NCBI RefSeq assembly: GCF_000750635.1
Contig: NZ_CCDM010000006.1
Coordinates: 62,001-126,000, forward strand
Origin: Oceanobacillus jeddahensis
GTDB taxonomy: Bacteria; Bacillota; Bacilli; Bacillales; Amphibacillaceae
Direction: 5' to 3'
DNA length: 64,000 bases
Under the pieces are notes generated by a model that did not search any database, was not told where the DNA came from, and saw nothing but the letters and a program-made list of their open reading frames with translations. Of this stretch, positions 53,653 to 63,189 are shown piece by piece. The translations under genes were made by a program, and so were the position numbers. Every line of letters begins with the position of its first letter. Positions within the stretch are counted from its first letter, which is position 1.

Positions 53653-56105
53653 TGCCTTTCTGCAACAGGCGGTCTGGTGTCAAAGGCTTCAAATAAATCT
53701 TCAAAGACAGGATGGACTTGTATAACCCCAACCCGTCCATATAAATCCTGCATGAGACACTGTCCGTTTTCCAGTTCTCTAAGCCTTCTTTGATTTGCTT
53801 CATCTTCCGAATCGACACCAAAAAATTGAAGTGTTTTCTTGATTTCTGTTAAATCTCGAGAGCGGAAGGCAAACTTAACACCAATATTATTCTTCAATTT
53901 TTCATCGGTGAGATCGTCCGCATTCTGGGTTACAAAGTAGACCCCAGCATTCATTGCCCGTCCAGCTCTTACCAACTTATTAGAAAGGGTTTTCCCTTGA
54001 GCAATTTGCAAGAACGACCATGCCTCATCCAAATCTACGATTTTAAATATGCTTCGGTCAGAATGAATAAAATCTAAGGCAAAAGTAGAGATGATAATCA
54101 ACATAGCAACACTCAAAAGCTCCATTGTTGTATATTCTTCAAAGCTCGTTTCTGCGTCAGGAAGCACTAAATCTGCCACCTGTATCATATTGAGCTGTTT
54201 CTTTAAACTGATAGAATTTTGTACGGTTCCATCGGAAAAGAGTAGGTGAGCGAAATCATAATCGGTAAAGCTTTCGATATGGTCTGCGATGGTGGCAGCG
54301 AGTGGGTTTGGGTCGCTTCTCAATTCTTGAATGACAAGAAGCAAGCCACGTTCTTCCTGTTGACCGACCGCACGAATGGCCTTTCGTAATACAGGAAACT
54401 TTTCACCATCCCGACTGGAAATACCAGTGAGAAAGGTGAGAATATCAATGGCTAGACTCTCAGAATCTTTCTTGTTTTGCATGATGACATAAGGATCGAG
54501 TAACCCTTTGTTGGATTCTTCACTGGTCAAATTGACAACATTAATTTCATCAGCAATATCCGGTAAGGTGTCTTTCCAATTTCCTCGTTCCGCTTTGGGA
54601 TCAACAATGAGCGCTTGTCCGCCAAAAAGCACCGCATAATAAACGAGTAGGTTATTGGAAAAGGACTTGCCACCCCCAAGTGAACCTAAGAAAGCCGACG
54701 CTAAAGCATTGGTGACAGAACCTTTGACCCCTTGACTGGCAAGGCTCGGATTCAAATAGACGTTACGTCCAGTATCCAAATTGTAACCGAAATAAATGCC
54801 TTCCGTTTCACCAAGCATTTGTGTTGCGCCAAACCCTAATCCAGCTAAAAAGTCAGAGGTCACATACTGTACATAGTCATTAATATAACGCTTGCTGCCG
54901 GGAATAAATTCACCATGTAACCCCAGTATGTCTCCAAAAGGACGAACCAATTTAACATTTAAATCATCGTAAAAATCTTTGACTTCATTGCAGCGTTGTT
55001 TCAACTCATCTTCATTGGCAGCAGACACCCGAATAACGTAGCTCAACTTATACATGGATTCCTTTGTTTGATCGAGGACATCTTCTAATTCATTCACTTG
55101 TTCTAACGCTTCTACAACATTATTACCTGTTTCATTATCGGATTCCGCCGCGTGATTATCTAAATCCTTTAATTCCTTTTTCTTGTTCCGAACCGTTGAT
55201 AATGCCTTTTTATTAGTTAGAATTTCTACATGCATAGACGTATCAATAGGAAAATCAAATTGCTGTTGCTGATAATAAAAGATTTCATCGCTGGGAAATT
55301 CTAAATCGCCTATAATGGAATTCACCGTAAAGTAAGCAACATAGGTTGTGTTTTCTTCCTGGTCCAACTTGAGATAACGTTGCTTTTCCGTAATTAGACA
55401 ACGGGTAGGTTTGATTAAATCAAAATGTTTAATATACGTTTCTTTTTCCCCTTTTTCCATAGACAGGGGATAGTTGTAATCTTCAAAAGCAACACCAACT
55501 TGTCCGTGAAGGTGTTCAATGAGATAGCCCATATCATCTTTTGTTAGCGGGCGGACATTAAACCGATTGGAAATTTTATTTCGCAATAATTGTTCCATCT
55601 TCAAAAAGCGAGCAACCTCACGATGAGGCATGGAAACAAAATCACCCATAAGGTGATGGTTTACATCCCGAACGAAACTAGAAAAAGAATTTTTCAACGT
55701 TGTTCCCATAGATTTGACACTTACTTCTTCCTCATTCAACAACAGTTTAAAGCCGATAAAAAAGCGGTAGTCTACCTGATTTTCGCCAATCATGGAAACA
55801 AGTGCGTCGGTCTGGTCGTCAATTCGCTCGTAAGCTACTTCTTGAAGTTTTCCTGTGATTAGTTCTTTGCTTTTTTCTTGTACCGAGCGAATACTGTTTT
55901 CCGTACTAATCTGCAACGCATGAATCTTGCCATCTTGATTTTGAGCGACTAACTGACGAAAATGTTCATGAACCTGTATTTTTTCATCCTCCGACAAAAA
56001 GGAATAATTATAGGGCAACAGTTCAAAATACGCAAAGCATTCGGCGTCATGGTTAAAAACAAGGTTGTTTTCGATATATTTAATCGGATAGCGCATGCGT
56101 TTCAC
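53649..56105 (-). CDS. Conjugation ATPase Orf16/ConE (VirB4-like)
   Basis: An 818-residue VirB4-family ATPase. Walker A is FLGSLGGGKSFSNNLLVY (~residue 475), Walker B is FKIVDLDEAWSFLQIAQGK, and the downstream VTQNADDLTD motif matches the family. The N-terminal ~400 residues are the usual non-ATPase domain. It powers assembly or operation of the mating channel and is essential in ICEBs1 and Tn916. It overlaps the TcpE gene by 26 bases. Confidence 0.93.
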   Translation of the reverse strand: MKRMRYPIKYIENNLVFNHDAECFAYFELLPYNYSFLSEDEKIQVHEHFRQLVAQNQDGKIHALQISTENSIRSVQEKSKELITGKLQEVAYERIDDQTDALVSMIGENQVDYRFFIGFKLLLNEEEVSVKSMGTTLKNSFSSFVRDVNHHLMGDFVSMPHREVARFLKMEQLLRNKISNRFNVRPLTKDDMGYLIEHLHGQVGVAFEDYNYPLSMEKGEKETYIKHFDLIKPTRCLITEKQRYLKLDQEENTTYVAYFTVNSIIGDLEFPSDEIFYYQQQQFDFPIDTSMHVEILTNKKALSTVRNKKKELKDLDNHAAESDNETGNNVVEALEQVNELEDVLDQTKESMYKLSYVIRVSAANEDELKQRCNEVKDFYDDLNVKLVRPFGDILGLHGEFIPGSKRYINDYVQYVTSDFLAGLGFGATQMLGETEGIYFGYNLDTGRNVYLNPSLASQGVKGSVTNALASAFLGSLGGGKSFSNNLLVYYAVLFGGQALIVDPKAERGNWKDTLPDIADEINVVNLTSEESNKGLLDPYVIMQNKKDSESLAIDILTFLTGISSRDGEKFPVLRKAIRAVGQQEERGLLLVIQELRSDPNPLAATIADHIESFTDYDFAHLLFSDGTVQNSISLKKQLNMIQVADLVLPDAETSFEEYTTMELLSVAMLIIISTFALDFIHSDRSIFKIVDLDEAWSFLQIAQGKTLSNKLVRAGRAMNAGVYFVTQNADDLTDEKLKNNIGVKFAFRSRDLTEIKKTLQFFGVDSEDEANQRRLRELENGQCLMQDLYGRVGVIQVHPVFEDLFEAFDTRPPVAERQ

Positions 56106-56472
56106 CCCTTACCACCGTGATGGATTCACTCATAGTCTGTTTTTGAAGCTTTACCGGTTTTCCAGCATAGGTCATTTTCGGGCGAAAGTAGTATGTCAAA
56201 ACCGATTTCAAAAAACCATAGGGTTTCTTGCCATCGAAACTTTTTTTACTCATAAACCAAGTCAATAGTACGGGAAGTCCAACATATTTTAATAAAGCGC
56301 CATCAATCATAGATAGGGGAGGAAGGTTTCCCAATAACATGACAGCTAATAAAGAAAGTACAAACCACGTCATTTGATTAAACGTAACGGGAAAAGGCAG
56401 TCGAAAATCATTAATGGCATAAATCACTTTTTCCACTGACCAGATTCGAGTATAACTTTTCAATTTCTTCAC
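56080..56472 (-). CDS. Conjugation protein Orf17 (TcpE family)
   Basis: A 130-residue protein with two adjacent membrane helices (WFVLSLLAVMLLGNLP and LLKYVGLPVLLTWFMS, residues ~32-75) and basic ends. TcpE/ConD proteins of this size sit directly before the VirB4-like ATPase gene and recruit it to the membrane. An AAAGGAAG site precedes the start. Confidence 0.87.
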   Translation of the reverse strand: MKKLKSYTRIWSVEKVIYAINDFRLPFPVTFNQMTWFVLSLLAVMLLGNLPPLSMIDGALLKYVGLPVLLTWFMSKKSFDGKKPYGFLKSVLTYYFRPKMTYAGKPVKLQKQTMSESITVVRGETHALSD

Positions 56473-56531
56473 AAATCATCTTCCTTTCCAAAAGAAAAAG
56501 CAGCCTGTCACAAAACAAGCTGCTTCACCAT

Positions 56532-57032
56532 TTACTGAGCATATTCAAATACACCATGTGAACTGACTAGAAAGCTGCCTTCGATTTCAAGGTCACGTCC
56601 AAAAGCCTGATAATCAATATAGTTTTGTAGATTGGAAGGAACTTCACCAAGTACGCCTGTTTCTTCGATTAAATATCTCGCAACGTCTTCCATATCATCA
56701 CAATCGGGATAATAAATGATGTCATCTTGATTTTCCAATAATTCTTCTAAACTATTGAACCAATAGCCTTGTACATCTGAAAGTGCGTCATATAAAGGAG
56801 AACCTTCTAATTCAGCAACCATCTCACATAACCGATTGATTTCAGAAATAGGCGTGTATTCATCCACCTCAAATAGCAGCTCGTAATCATGAATAGCATA
56901 TTCTTCATATTCGCCATTTAAGCCAATTCGCTCTTTCACTTCCTCCATATCTATCGGGGGAGTAAACCAAGCACCAACCAGTTCACCTTCATTGTATTTT
57001 CCGAGATTCGCTATATAAACCTGCATTTCCAC
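56532..57032 (-). CDS. ardA: Antirestriction protein ArdA (Orf18)
   Basis: A 166-residue acidic protein with ArdA hallmarks: VYIANLGKYNEGELVGAWF at the start, ERIGLNGEYEEYAIHDYE and an acidic DDMEDVARYLIEETG near the C-terminus. ArdA mimics DNA and inhibits type I restriction enzymes, protecting the element as it enters a new cell. Net charge is strongly negative, as required. Its position between the small membrane protein and TcpE matches Tn916 orf18. Confidence 0.93.
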   Translation of the reverse strand: MEMQVYIANLGKYNEGELVGAWFTPPIDMEEVKERIGLNGEYEEYAIHDYELLFEVDEYTPISEINRLCEMVAELEGSPLYDALSDVQGYWFNSLEELLENQDDIIYYPDCDDMEDVARYLIEETGVLGEVPSNLQNYIDYQAFGRDLEIEGSFLVSSHGVFEYAQ

Positions 57033-57197
57033 TCATAATCACAACCTTTTCATCAAATAAGCATAAAAAAAAGCACCTACGCTTGGTTTGCTGGTACATG
57101 AGTCTAGCTTGTTAATCCCTACCGCACTCCGTTTGGTCCACCATTTTTTTGCAGAACATAAGGAAAGCACTTATCTTCCACAAAAAAACGGTACAAT

Positions 57198-57419
57198 TTA
57201 AGCCCCTATGATTCGATTAAATAGGTTTAATAAGACTTCTTGCACACCACTTGCATTAAAAACTAATCCCACAGCGACCAAAGCGATGATCAGAAAGCCA
57301 ATCAATTTAGAAAACTCTCGTTTAAACGCTAAATAGAGTCCAATCACGACAATGGCCGTTAAGACTAAAGATTGCGCATTATCTAAAAACCAGTTATATA
57401 AGTTTTGTCCAAAATTCAT
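57198..57419 (-). CDS. Small conjugation membrane protein Orf19 (TcpD-like)
   Basis: A 73-residue protein with two membrane helices (SLVLTAIVVIGLYLAF and LIGFLIIALVAVGLVFNA) and no other domain. It matches Tn916 Orf19 in size, position and topology. It is part of the membrane apparatus. A GGAGC site precedes the start. The 165 bases between it and ardA contain no gene. Confidence 0.85.
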   Translation of the reverse strand: MNFGQNLYNWFLDNAQSLVLTAIVVIGLYLAFKREFSKLIGFLIIALVAVGLVFNASGVQEVLLNLFNRIIGA

Positions 57420-57434
57420 GAGTGTAGCTCCTTT

Positions 57435-58643
57435 CTAAGATTCATTCTCTTTAGAAGAAACATGAATAGCGTCATCTGTCGTAATTGCCTGTTGCATAAG
57501 CAATTTTTGATGACGCTCTGTTAATTTTGCTTGTTTGAGCATGTCCTGAATGATCGTTGTTTGATTAATTTCATCCAACTTGGTTGCAAGTTTCCACGTT
57601 GGGGCGACTTGACGCGCCAACCATCGCAAAGTTCTGTCAAACGTGTAGGGTTCCGGTTGCGTCGTTAACGAGATTTTTCTATTCTCACCCAAATCCAAAA
57701 AACGCTGCCAATCGGCATTGATTTTCCAACTACTACGACGTTTTTTTATGTCCGTGTCTACAAAACGAATGTAACGATTGATAATAGAGAAAGCGGTACG
57801 TCCGGCATTTTCGTACATCATTAAGTCAACAATTGCATGGTAGGCACGATCGTTTTTAAGGCGAATTTCTAATCGATTTTTCACTTCCGTATCTTCCATT
57901 GACATTCCGTATTTGACAAATTGCTCATAATCCTTTTCGTACAAGCAAAAATAGACATCACTTTTTAGCGATCCGATATATAGTGTGTTTCCCATATCTG
58001 GCTTATCTTCTCCATGTACGAGTTCACCCGACCGATAACTCTTAAAGCTGCGAAAAACAGAGACACATTCCTCATTGCGACACTTCTTTGTAAGAAATGG
58101 AATATCCAATATGCCTGTTTTATCATTGATGGCCAGATCAATGCGTTTAAAGACACCGTCCACCTTAAAAACATGCATGAAGAAATCAAACCATGTGCGC
58201 TGTTGAGCGAGCAGGAAATTTTCAAATTGGCGACATCCTTTGCCTTTGAGTTCGAGTAAACAGCCTTTGTCCTCATCAGGCGAAACCATAACCACAATAT
58301 CGCCAAAAACGTATTGTTCAAGGTAGGAATAAAAGGCATAATCTTCATGAAGCATGTATTCCATCTTTAATTGCAGGATATCTTCAATCACAGGAATGGG
58401 GTCTGTCGTTAAAAATCGTATTCGCACATAATCAAATAAAATTTCTAACGGGGCTTCTGGATTAAACTGTTCCAACACATCAAACAAAGTCGCTTGCAAT
58501 GTTTCCGAGGGTTTTACTTTTCCTGTCTCAATTTCACTTACATATTGTCTGGTGATTCCAACGTGCACAGCCAGCTTGTTTTGCGATACACCGTACTCTA
58601 GCCGTTTTTCTTTTAACAGTTGATACCAAGGCATTTGATTCAT
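57435..58643 (-). CDS. MobT-type relaxase (Orf20), Rep_trans family with N-terminal HTH
   Basis: A 402-residue rolling-circle-type relaxase. Residues ~1-60 are an XRE helix-turn-helix (LEYGVSQNKLAVHVGITRQYVSEIETG). The Rep_trans domain follows, with a FFMHVFKVDGVFKRIDLAIND metal/active-site region and the EIRLKNDRAYHAI segment. Tn916 Orf20 and ICEBs1 NicK nick oriT and drive transfer and element replication. ATG 58643 follows GGGAGG; the longer frame has no site. oriT lies just upstream, at 58772-58795. Confidence 0.92.
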   Translation of the reverse strand: MNQMPWYQLLKEKRLEYGVSQNKLAVHVGITRQYVSEIETGKVKPSETLQATLFDVLEQFNPEAPLEILFDYVRIRFLTTDPIPVIEDILQLKMEYMLHEDYAFYSYLEQYVFGDIVVMVSPDEDKGCLLELKGKGCRQFENFLLAQQRTWFDFFMHVFKVDGVFKRIDLAINDKTGILDIPFLTKKCRNEECVSVFRSFKSYRSGELVHGEDKPDMGNTLYIGSLKSDVYFCLYEKDYEQFVKYGMSMEDTEVKNRLEIRLKNDRAYHAIVDLMMYENAGRTAFSIINRYIRFVDTDIKKRRSSWKINADWQRFLDLGENRKISLTTQPEPYTFDRTLRWLARQVAPTWKLATKLDEINQTTIIQDMLKQAKLTERHQKLLMQQAITTDDAIHVSSKENES

Positions 58644-58666
58644 TTGCATTCCTCCCAACGCAAAAA

Positions 58667-58701
58667 AAGATGTCAACTAGAGATAAAAAGTTGACATCTT
58701 T
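58667..58701. terminator. Hairpin directly upstream of the relaxase gene
   Basis: AAAGATGTCAACT pairs with AGTTGACATCTTT across nine bases. It lies between oriT and the relaxase start, so it could limit entry of transcription into orf20. Confidence 0.6.
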
Positions 58702-58771
58702 CTAATGTGTCCTAAATCCTTGCGCCATCAGGCGTTAATGGACTTTTGAGACAGTTTCCAATTGTTTTTCT

Positions 58772-58795
58772 ACCCCCCTGTTAGAAATGGGGGGT
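58772..58795 (-). other. Origin of transfer (oriT) nick region
   Basis: On the minus strand a 24-bp sequence has ACCCCCC and GGGGGGT arms around ATTTCTAACA. This is the Tn916/ICEBs1-type oriT, in which the relaxase nicks in or next to the CTAACA segment. Its position between the FtsK-like and relaxase genes is that of Tn916. Confidence 0.9.
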
Positions 58796-58798
58796 TAA

Positions 58799-58870
58799 GG
58801 CGTGGCTGTCGCCACGCTGGCTTAGCCCAGCACAGCGACTTTCGCTTCGCACGTCGCTGCACTGGGCAGC
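58799..58870. other. Paired hairpins beside oriT, possible single-strand origin
   Basis: GGCGTGGC/GCCACGC forms one hairpin, and GCCCAG-CA-CAGCGAC pairs with GTCGCTG-CA-CTGGGC in a second. Such strong hairpins beside oriT can act as a single-strand origin or as the oriT recognition structure. I infer function from location only. Confidence 0.45.
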
Positions 58871-58873
58871 CTT

Positions 58874-60211
58874 TTAGCTAGATAATTTTCCTATTTCTTT
58901 TAAAAAGTCATGGCCTTTTGGGACAAAGGGAGTGTAAAATTCAGAGATCACACTATCCCCTTTATCGACATATCCACGCCCTTTAATGGGCTTTAGGAAA
59001 AACTGTTTTTGTACGTCCGACCCAAAAACCATTCCGTAACCCAGCTCTGACATGCGACCTAAAGCAACCCGAAAATTAAAGTTATCCCGAATCCCATCTC
59101 CGAGATATTTTGCGTCTGGTCTTTGACAGGCGAGGATGAGGAAGAAACCTGATTGTCTGCCTAACATAACGACTTGTTTAAGTTTACTCATGACTTTGGT
59201 GCTTTCCTTGCCGATCATTTCCATGAACGACGTGTACTCGTCAAAAATTAAAAATCGAGCAGGCAAGCCTAAATAAGCATAGTTTTCTCCTGTCTTATAG
59301 TTTGGCATGGTTTTCATTTCTTCATTTCGTATCATCATGTCTTCGTAAAACTGGTCAATACAAGCAGTCATATCTTCCTGTTTGTAATAGACATCGGGCA
59401 TAACAACAGATAAGTCAGCTAAATCAGCATTTTTGGGATCAAGAATATATAACTTTGCGTCTGTTTTTAATAAGGCTTCAATCAGTGCGAGAATAAAATA
59501 GCTTTTCCCTCCGCCTGTTCCGCCAGCGATTAACATATGAGGCAGCTTATCATATTCCCAATAAAAAGATTCCATGAGCTTTAAACTACCATCCTGTGCA
59601 GTGACTTCCTCAATTGGAATACGGTTTGCGATCATGTCATAGAAAAGTACATACTCCACATAAGAATCGTGTAATTCTTTCGATACCAGTTCACAGTACA
59701 AACCACTTTCTAACTTTGTTTCCAAGTTTAATAACGATTCTTGAAATTTTCCAAGCGTAATTTCCACTTGAATATATAATAACCCCTTTTCAAAACGATA
59801 ATAGATTTTCGGGAAATGACTGATTTTATCCTTTGGTTTGTCAGATGGAATGTCCTTAAAGAAACTCTCTTTGTTAACTTGTTTCGTTTCATACCAGCCG
59901 TTTTCTAAAATCATTTTAGCGAGTTTTTGACGATGAATAACCTGTTTGATTTGATCATAGCGATAGCGGTAATAGACAAAAGCACAACCGCCTGTTAATA
60001 CGAGACTGATCAGCAACGTCACTAATCCAAATATGCTGATAAAATGGGTTTGAAAAGTATCAAGCTGCCATTCACTGGATAGTAAAAAGGATAGATGAAA
60101 GGGTGTAAAAAAGAGAAGCCAAATTCCAAATACCCGAGTAAATATAAATTGAAAAACGAGAGAAGCGTCTTTTTCTTTAATCCGTTTCCCTCGTTTTTGG
60201 AAGAATTTCAT
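58874..60211 (-). CDS. Coupling ATPase Orf21 (FtsK/SpoIIIE family)
   Basis: A 445-residue coupling protein. Two membrane helices lie near residues 22-45 and 55-80. The FtsK ATPase domain has Walker A HMLIAGGTGGGKSYFILALI and Walker B RFLIFDEYTSFM, plus the LACQRPDAKYLGDGIRDNF sensor motif. It brings the relaxase-DNA complex to the mating channel, like Tn916 Orf21 and ICEBs1 ConQ. Confidence 0.93.
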   Translation of the reverse strand: MKFFQKRGKRIKEKDASLVFQFIFTRVFGIWLLFFTPFHLSFLLSSEWQLDTFQTHFISIFGLVTLLISLVLTGGCAFVYYRYRYDQIKQVIHRQKLAKMILENGWYETKQVNKESFFKDIPSDKPKDKISHFPKIYYRFEKGLLYIQVEITLGKFQESLLNLETKLESGLYCELVSKELHDSYVEYVLFYDMIANRIPIEEVTAQDGSLKLMESFYWEYDKLPHMLIAGGTGGGKSYFILALIEALLKTDAKLYILDPKNADLADLSVVMPDVYYKQEDMTACIDQFYEDMMIRNEEMKTMPNYKTGENYAYLGLPARFLIFDEYTSFMEMIGKESTKVMSKLKQVVMLGRQSGFFLILACQRPDAKYLGDGIRDNFNFRVALGRMSELGYGMVFGSDVQKQFFLKPIKGRGYVDKGDSVISEFYTPFVPKGHDFLKEIGKLSS

Positions 60212-60213
60212 CT

Positions 60214-60597
60214 TTATTTATCCTTATCGACTGGTGCTTTCGCTGACTTTTCTCCAATTGTTGAAGCTGCTTTTCCTTTTAACACTAAATCATCTGCTTT
60301 GATATACCAATCCAAATCAGCTCCACGAAAGGTAGCGGTAGCGACTGTATCTGCGACAGGATTTATCATTTCCACCTGTGCGTTATAATCAAATTCTTTT
60401 AAAGGAACAGAAGCAGGGATACTCACTTGGATCATACGACCTTGTTCTCTGGATTTTAAATCATAGGTGCGTTCCTTCACCTCAGTGGATACCGTACCAT
60501 CTTCGTTTTGTAAAAATACTTCCCTTCGTAAAGCGGAAAACTTTAATATCCCAAATGTCTTTTCCTTATCAATAACAATCCCTTGCGCTAGTCTCAT
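60214..60597 (-). CDS. DUF961 protein, Orf22/YdcP-like
   Basis: A 127-residue DUF961 protein (RLAQGIVIDKEKTFGILKFS, VKERTYDLKSREQGRMIQVS). These helicase-processivity-type proteins help the relaxase and the PcrA helicase unwind the element, as HelP does in ICEBs1. ATG 60597 follows GGAGG. It ends two bases before the coupling protein gene. Confidence 0.88.
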   Translation of the reverse strand: MRLAQGIVIDKEKTFGILKFSALRREVFLQNEDGTVSTEVKERTYDLKSREQGRMIQVSIPASVPLKEFDYNAQVEMINPVADTVATATFRGADLDWYIKADDLVLKGKAASTIGEKSAKAPVDKDK

Positions 60598-60610
60598 ATT
60601 TATTTCCTCC

Positions 60611-60925
60611 TTATGCTTTAACCATGTCATCTGCATGTAAAATATAATTTGTAAAGCCGCGATCTCCGATTTTATAACCTTCTGCGGTAATACGTGCGTT
60701 GACTAATTTTATTTTTTCTTCAGCTTCAAAGAATTTTTCTCCAGCTTCTGACGGCAAAATCACTTCAACATCATCTGCCCGCTGAATATCTGAATAAAGA
60801 TTATAACGACGGGAGAGTGTTGTCATGCGTCCGTTGATTCGACGTTGTTCCACATTACCTTCCCCAGCAAATTCTAAATTTCCAAACGTTTTCTCCATGT
60901 TTGGAATCACATATTTTAATTCCAT
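60611..60925 (-). CDS. DUF961 protein, Orf23-like
   Basis: A 104-residue DUF961 protein (VIPNMEKTFGNLEFAGEGN, RTMTTLSRRYNLYS-type centre). It is the first gene of the transfer operon, with AGAGGTAT before the start, and is paired with the Orf22-type gene as in Tn916. The two are diverged paralogues, both expected to help processivity of DNA unwinding during transfer. Confidence 0.87.
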   Translation of the reverse strand: MELKYVIPNMEKTFGNLEFAGEGNVEQRRINGRMTTLSRRYNLYSDIQRADDVEVILPSEAGEKFFEAEEKIKLVNARITAEGYKIGDRGFTNYILHADDMVKA

Positions 60926-61024
60926 GTTATACCTCTTTTCTTGTTTTTATTTTTACTTACATTTATATAGAAGAAACACGGTCAGAAGGGAGGGGAACGG
61001 GAATAAAAAGCATACATAGATACA

Positions 61025-61573
61025 TCACTCTTTCTGTATATTTTCTAAAGAAAGGCTATTTTCCACTTCATTTCCCCAAACGTCCCATCCAGCAGTACGT
61101 TGTCTAGCAAATAATTCAATACGTGGTAAATCGCCCATTAATTCTACAATTTTATCTCTAGCTATACCTGGCTTTTTACTGTGTCCTTCCAGTGGACTAA
61201 CAATCAATTGATGAACTTTTTTCGATACTCTTTTGGGATGACCTTTAACACCTAATAAACAGATTTCCGCATTCGAGCGTGTCCAGTGTCCCAAACCGAA
61301 AAAGAAGCCATTCCCTGACTTATTTTGTTTCACCCACACAAATGCAACGGTTTTGAAAGTAAATCCCCATGCTGCCATGACTTTTAAGGCTTCCCTTAAC
61401 ATCGGGAAGGTCGCCCATAAAAATAAAACACTATCTTTGTGAGAGATAGTGCCGATAGGTAAATTACATATATCATTAATATTCATTGTTCGATAATGAT
61501 TCTCTGCGACGCCTTGTCCTTTACTCTGGCGATACTGCCAAGGCGGATCAGCATAAATAATAGGATAATACAT
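61025..61573 (-). CDS. MT-A70 family adenine DNA methyltransferase
   Basis: A 182-residue methyltransferase. The catalytic motif is IIYADPPWQYRQSKG (DPPW), and the fold continues through LFLWATFPMLREALKVMAAWGF and a C-terminal KKPGIARDKIVELMGDLPRIELFAR motif typical of the MT-A70 group. It methylates adenine N6 in DNA and may protect the element from restriction. ATG 61573 follows GGGAG. No cognate nuclease is nearby, so it is an orphan. Confidence 0.85.
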   Translation of the reverse strand: MYYPIIYADPPWQYRQSKGQGVAENHYRTMNINDICNLPIGTISHKDSVLFLWATFPMLREALKVMAAWGFTFKTVAFVWVKQNKSGNGFFFGLGHWTRSNAEICLLGVKGHPKRVSKKVHQLIVSPLEGHSKKPGIARDKIVELMGDLPRIELFARQRTAGWDVWGNEVENSLSLENIQKE

Positions 61574-61592
61574 TTTTTTCACTCCCAACTGT

Positions 61593-61796
61593 TTATGTGT
61601 CTTGAAAACGATAATCTACACGTCCATAAATCACACACCAAAATACAACCATTGTTTCTCCTTGTTTATCACGCACCAGTTTTCCATGAAGAAAAAGCGG
61701 ATAATCGTCAATCTCAACCTCATTCCATACAAAATGATCCGCAATCCACTCCAATACCTTCTCTTCATATATCTCTTGTTCATTCAAAGATATCAT
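61593..61796 (-). CDS. Small acidic protein of unknown function
   Basis: A 67-residue soluble protein (IYEEKVLEWIADHFVWNEVE then IDDYPLFLHGKLV and VFWCVIYGRVDYRF) ending 20 bases before the methyltransferase start. An AGGAGA site precedes it. It resembles small conserved proteins of conjugative elements but I cannot name it. Confidence 0.55.
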   Translation of the reverse strand: MISLNEQEIYEEKVLEWIADHFVWNEVEIDDYPLFLHGKLVRDKQGETMVVFWCVIYGRVDYRFQDT

Positions 61797-61879
61797 GCTC
61801 TTTTCTCCTTTCTAAGCATTTTCGTCCATTAAAAAAGCATGTCAGATGGGAATATCCAACAGGCTAAACAATTGATCTT

Positions 61880-62981
61880 CTATAAACTTTCTGCAACACC
61901 AGCCATGATATATTCCGCACATGGTACAGCAATCGAATTCCCAAGTGCTTTATACCTGGCATGATCACTAATTGCTTTATCCTCATTTCCATATGCTGTC
62001 CAACCTTCAGGTAGTCCCATCAAACGTTCACATTCCAATGGCGTAAGCTGACGGATAAATCCTTCTTTTTCTTTTCCTTCATACCAAAATGAAAAATAAT
62101 TTACTGTCCCTGCGAGCAACGTTGGAAAAGGATCATCTATCCGTCAGAAACTTCCGAGGAATCTTGTACGGTCTTTTTCTTTGGCTGCACTTCGCATACT
62201 TCTTTCTCGAAAGGGATGGACGATGGGTATTTTCCTCCCTGTTTCTTTAAAAGATATTCGATTGGCGCTGGAGGAGGACATACTGCTTTCTCCGCAAGAC
62301 GTAGGAAACGACTGCAAATCACGGGATTTAAATAATATTTCTTTGGAACGTTTTCCTCTAAAATCTGCCACGAGAAAGATACGTTTTCTTCTTTGAGGGA
62401 GAGTGGGCCTTCCCCAATATTGGGCGTCCAACAATCTCCAGCATATGTCAACGTTGTTCCCTCGGACCATTCCGGCTTTCGACCAGACTCGAGAAACAGG
62501 CATTGGAATTTCGGTATTTGCGAAGGACTCGAGTACGGCTTTAAAATTCATCCGGTTGTTTGATGAAAAAGCTCCCAAGACGTTTTCCCAAACAGCGACA
62601 GCTGGATATACGCCATTCGTTGCACACCTCATTTCTTCAATGATTCGTAAAGCTTGATAAAATAAATTAGATTTACTTCCTGTAAGACCTTCTCGTTTTC
62701 CGATATTGGATAAGTTTTGACAGGGCGAACCAAACGTAATTGATATGAACAGGTGGTATTTTTCCACCATCTATTTTTGTAATATCTCCAAGATGAAGCA
62801 TAGTTGGAAAGTGACGTTTCGTAATGGAAACAGGTGCTTTCTCTACTTCACTTGCCCATACTGGTTTAATTCCATAAAGAGAAGCAGCGAGAGGGAAGAC
62901 ACCAATACCATCAAAGAGACTACCAATTTTTAAAAGTGTGTTATTATTATTTCTAAACATATCAACTATCAAATATTTCAC
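61880..62981 (-). pseudogene. C5-cytosine DNA methyltransferase gene with frameshifts
   Basis: Three minus-strand frames together give one Dcm-type methyltransferase. The first (from 62981) has motif I KIGSLFDGIGVFPLAASLYG and motif II-III (PVWASEVEKAP). The second (from ~62770) has motif IV FGSPCQNLSNIG with the catalytic Cys, WENVLGAFSS and QRRKRIFLVADF. A third (to 62137) reads ILEENVPKKYYLNPVICSRF, and 62119-61880 has motif X YKALGNSIAVPCAEYI. Shifts lie near 62750 and 62390, with a further gap near 62130. It is probably inactive, leaving the adenine methyltransferase as the only intact one. Confidence 0.85.
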
Positions 62982-63113
62982 CTCTAATATCTTGATCTAA
63001 AAAACATCATATATCGGCGAACATTATTCAAATGACATTCAACGCAATTATTGAAATGAAAAAGTGTAGGAAACCCTAAGTTATTATCACTATTGATATT
63101 TAAACTTTTCCAT

Positions 63114-63146
63114 AAAAAAAGACGCTTCAATCTGAAACGTCTTTTA
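63114..63146. terminator. Hairpin in the right end of the ICE
   Basis: AAAAGACG pairs with CGTCTTTT across a 12-base loop. A larger inverted pair (AAGTTAT-TATCACTAT near 63080 with ATAGTGATAACTT near 63160) surrounds it. Confidence 0.55.
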
Positions 63147-63189
63147 TTGGAGATATCAAATTTTCATAGTGATAACTTTATAAAATGAA

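Noticed and set aside
49551-61000. A transfer module lacking a relaxase or oriT
   Set aside because: A MobT-type relaxase (57435-58643) and a perfect Tn916-type oriT (58772-58795) are both present.
62144-62770. A complete short DNA methyltransferase of 208 residues
   Set aside because: Motif I lies in another frame upstream and motif X in another downstream, so this is only the middle of a frameshifted gene.
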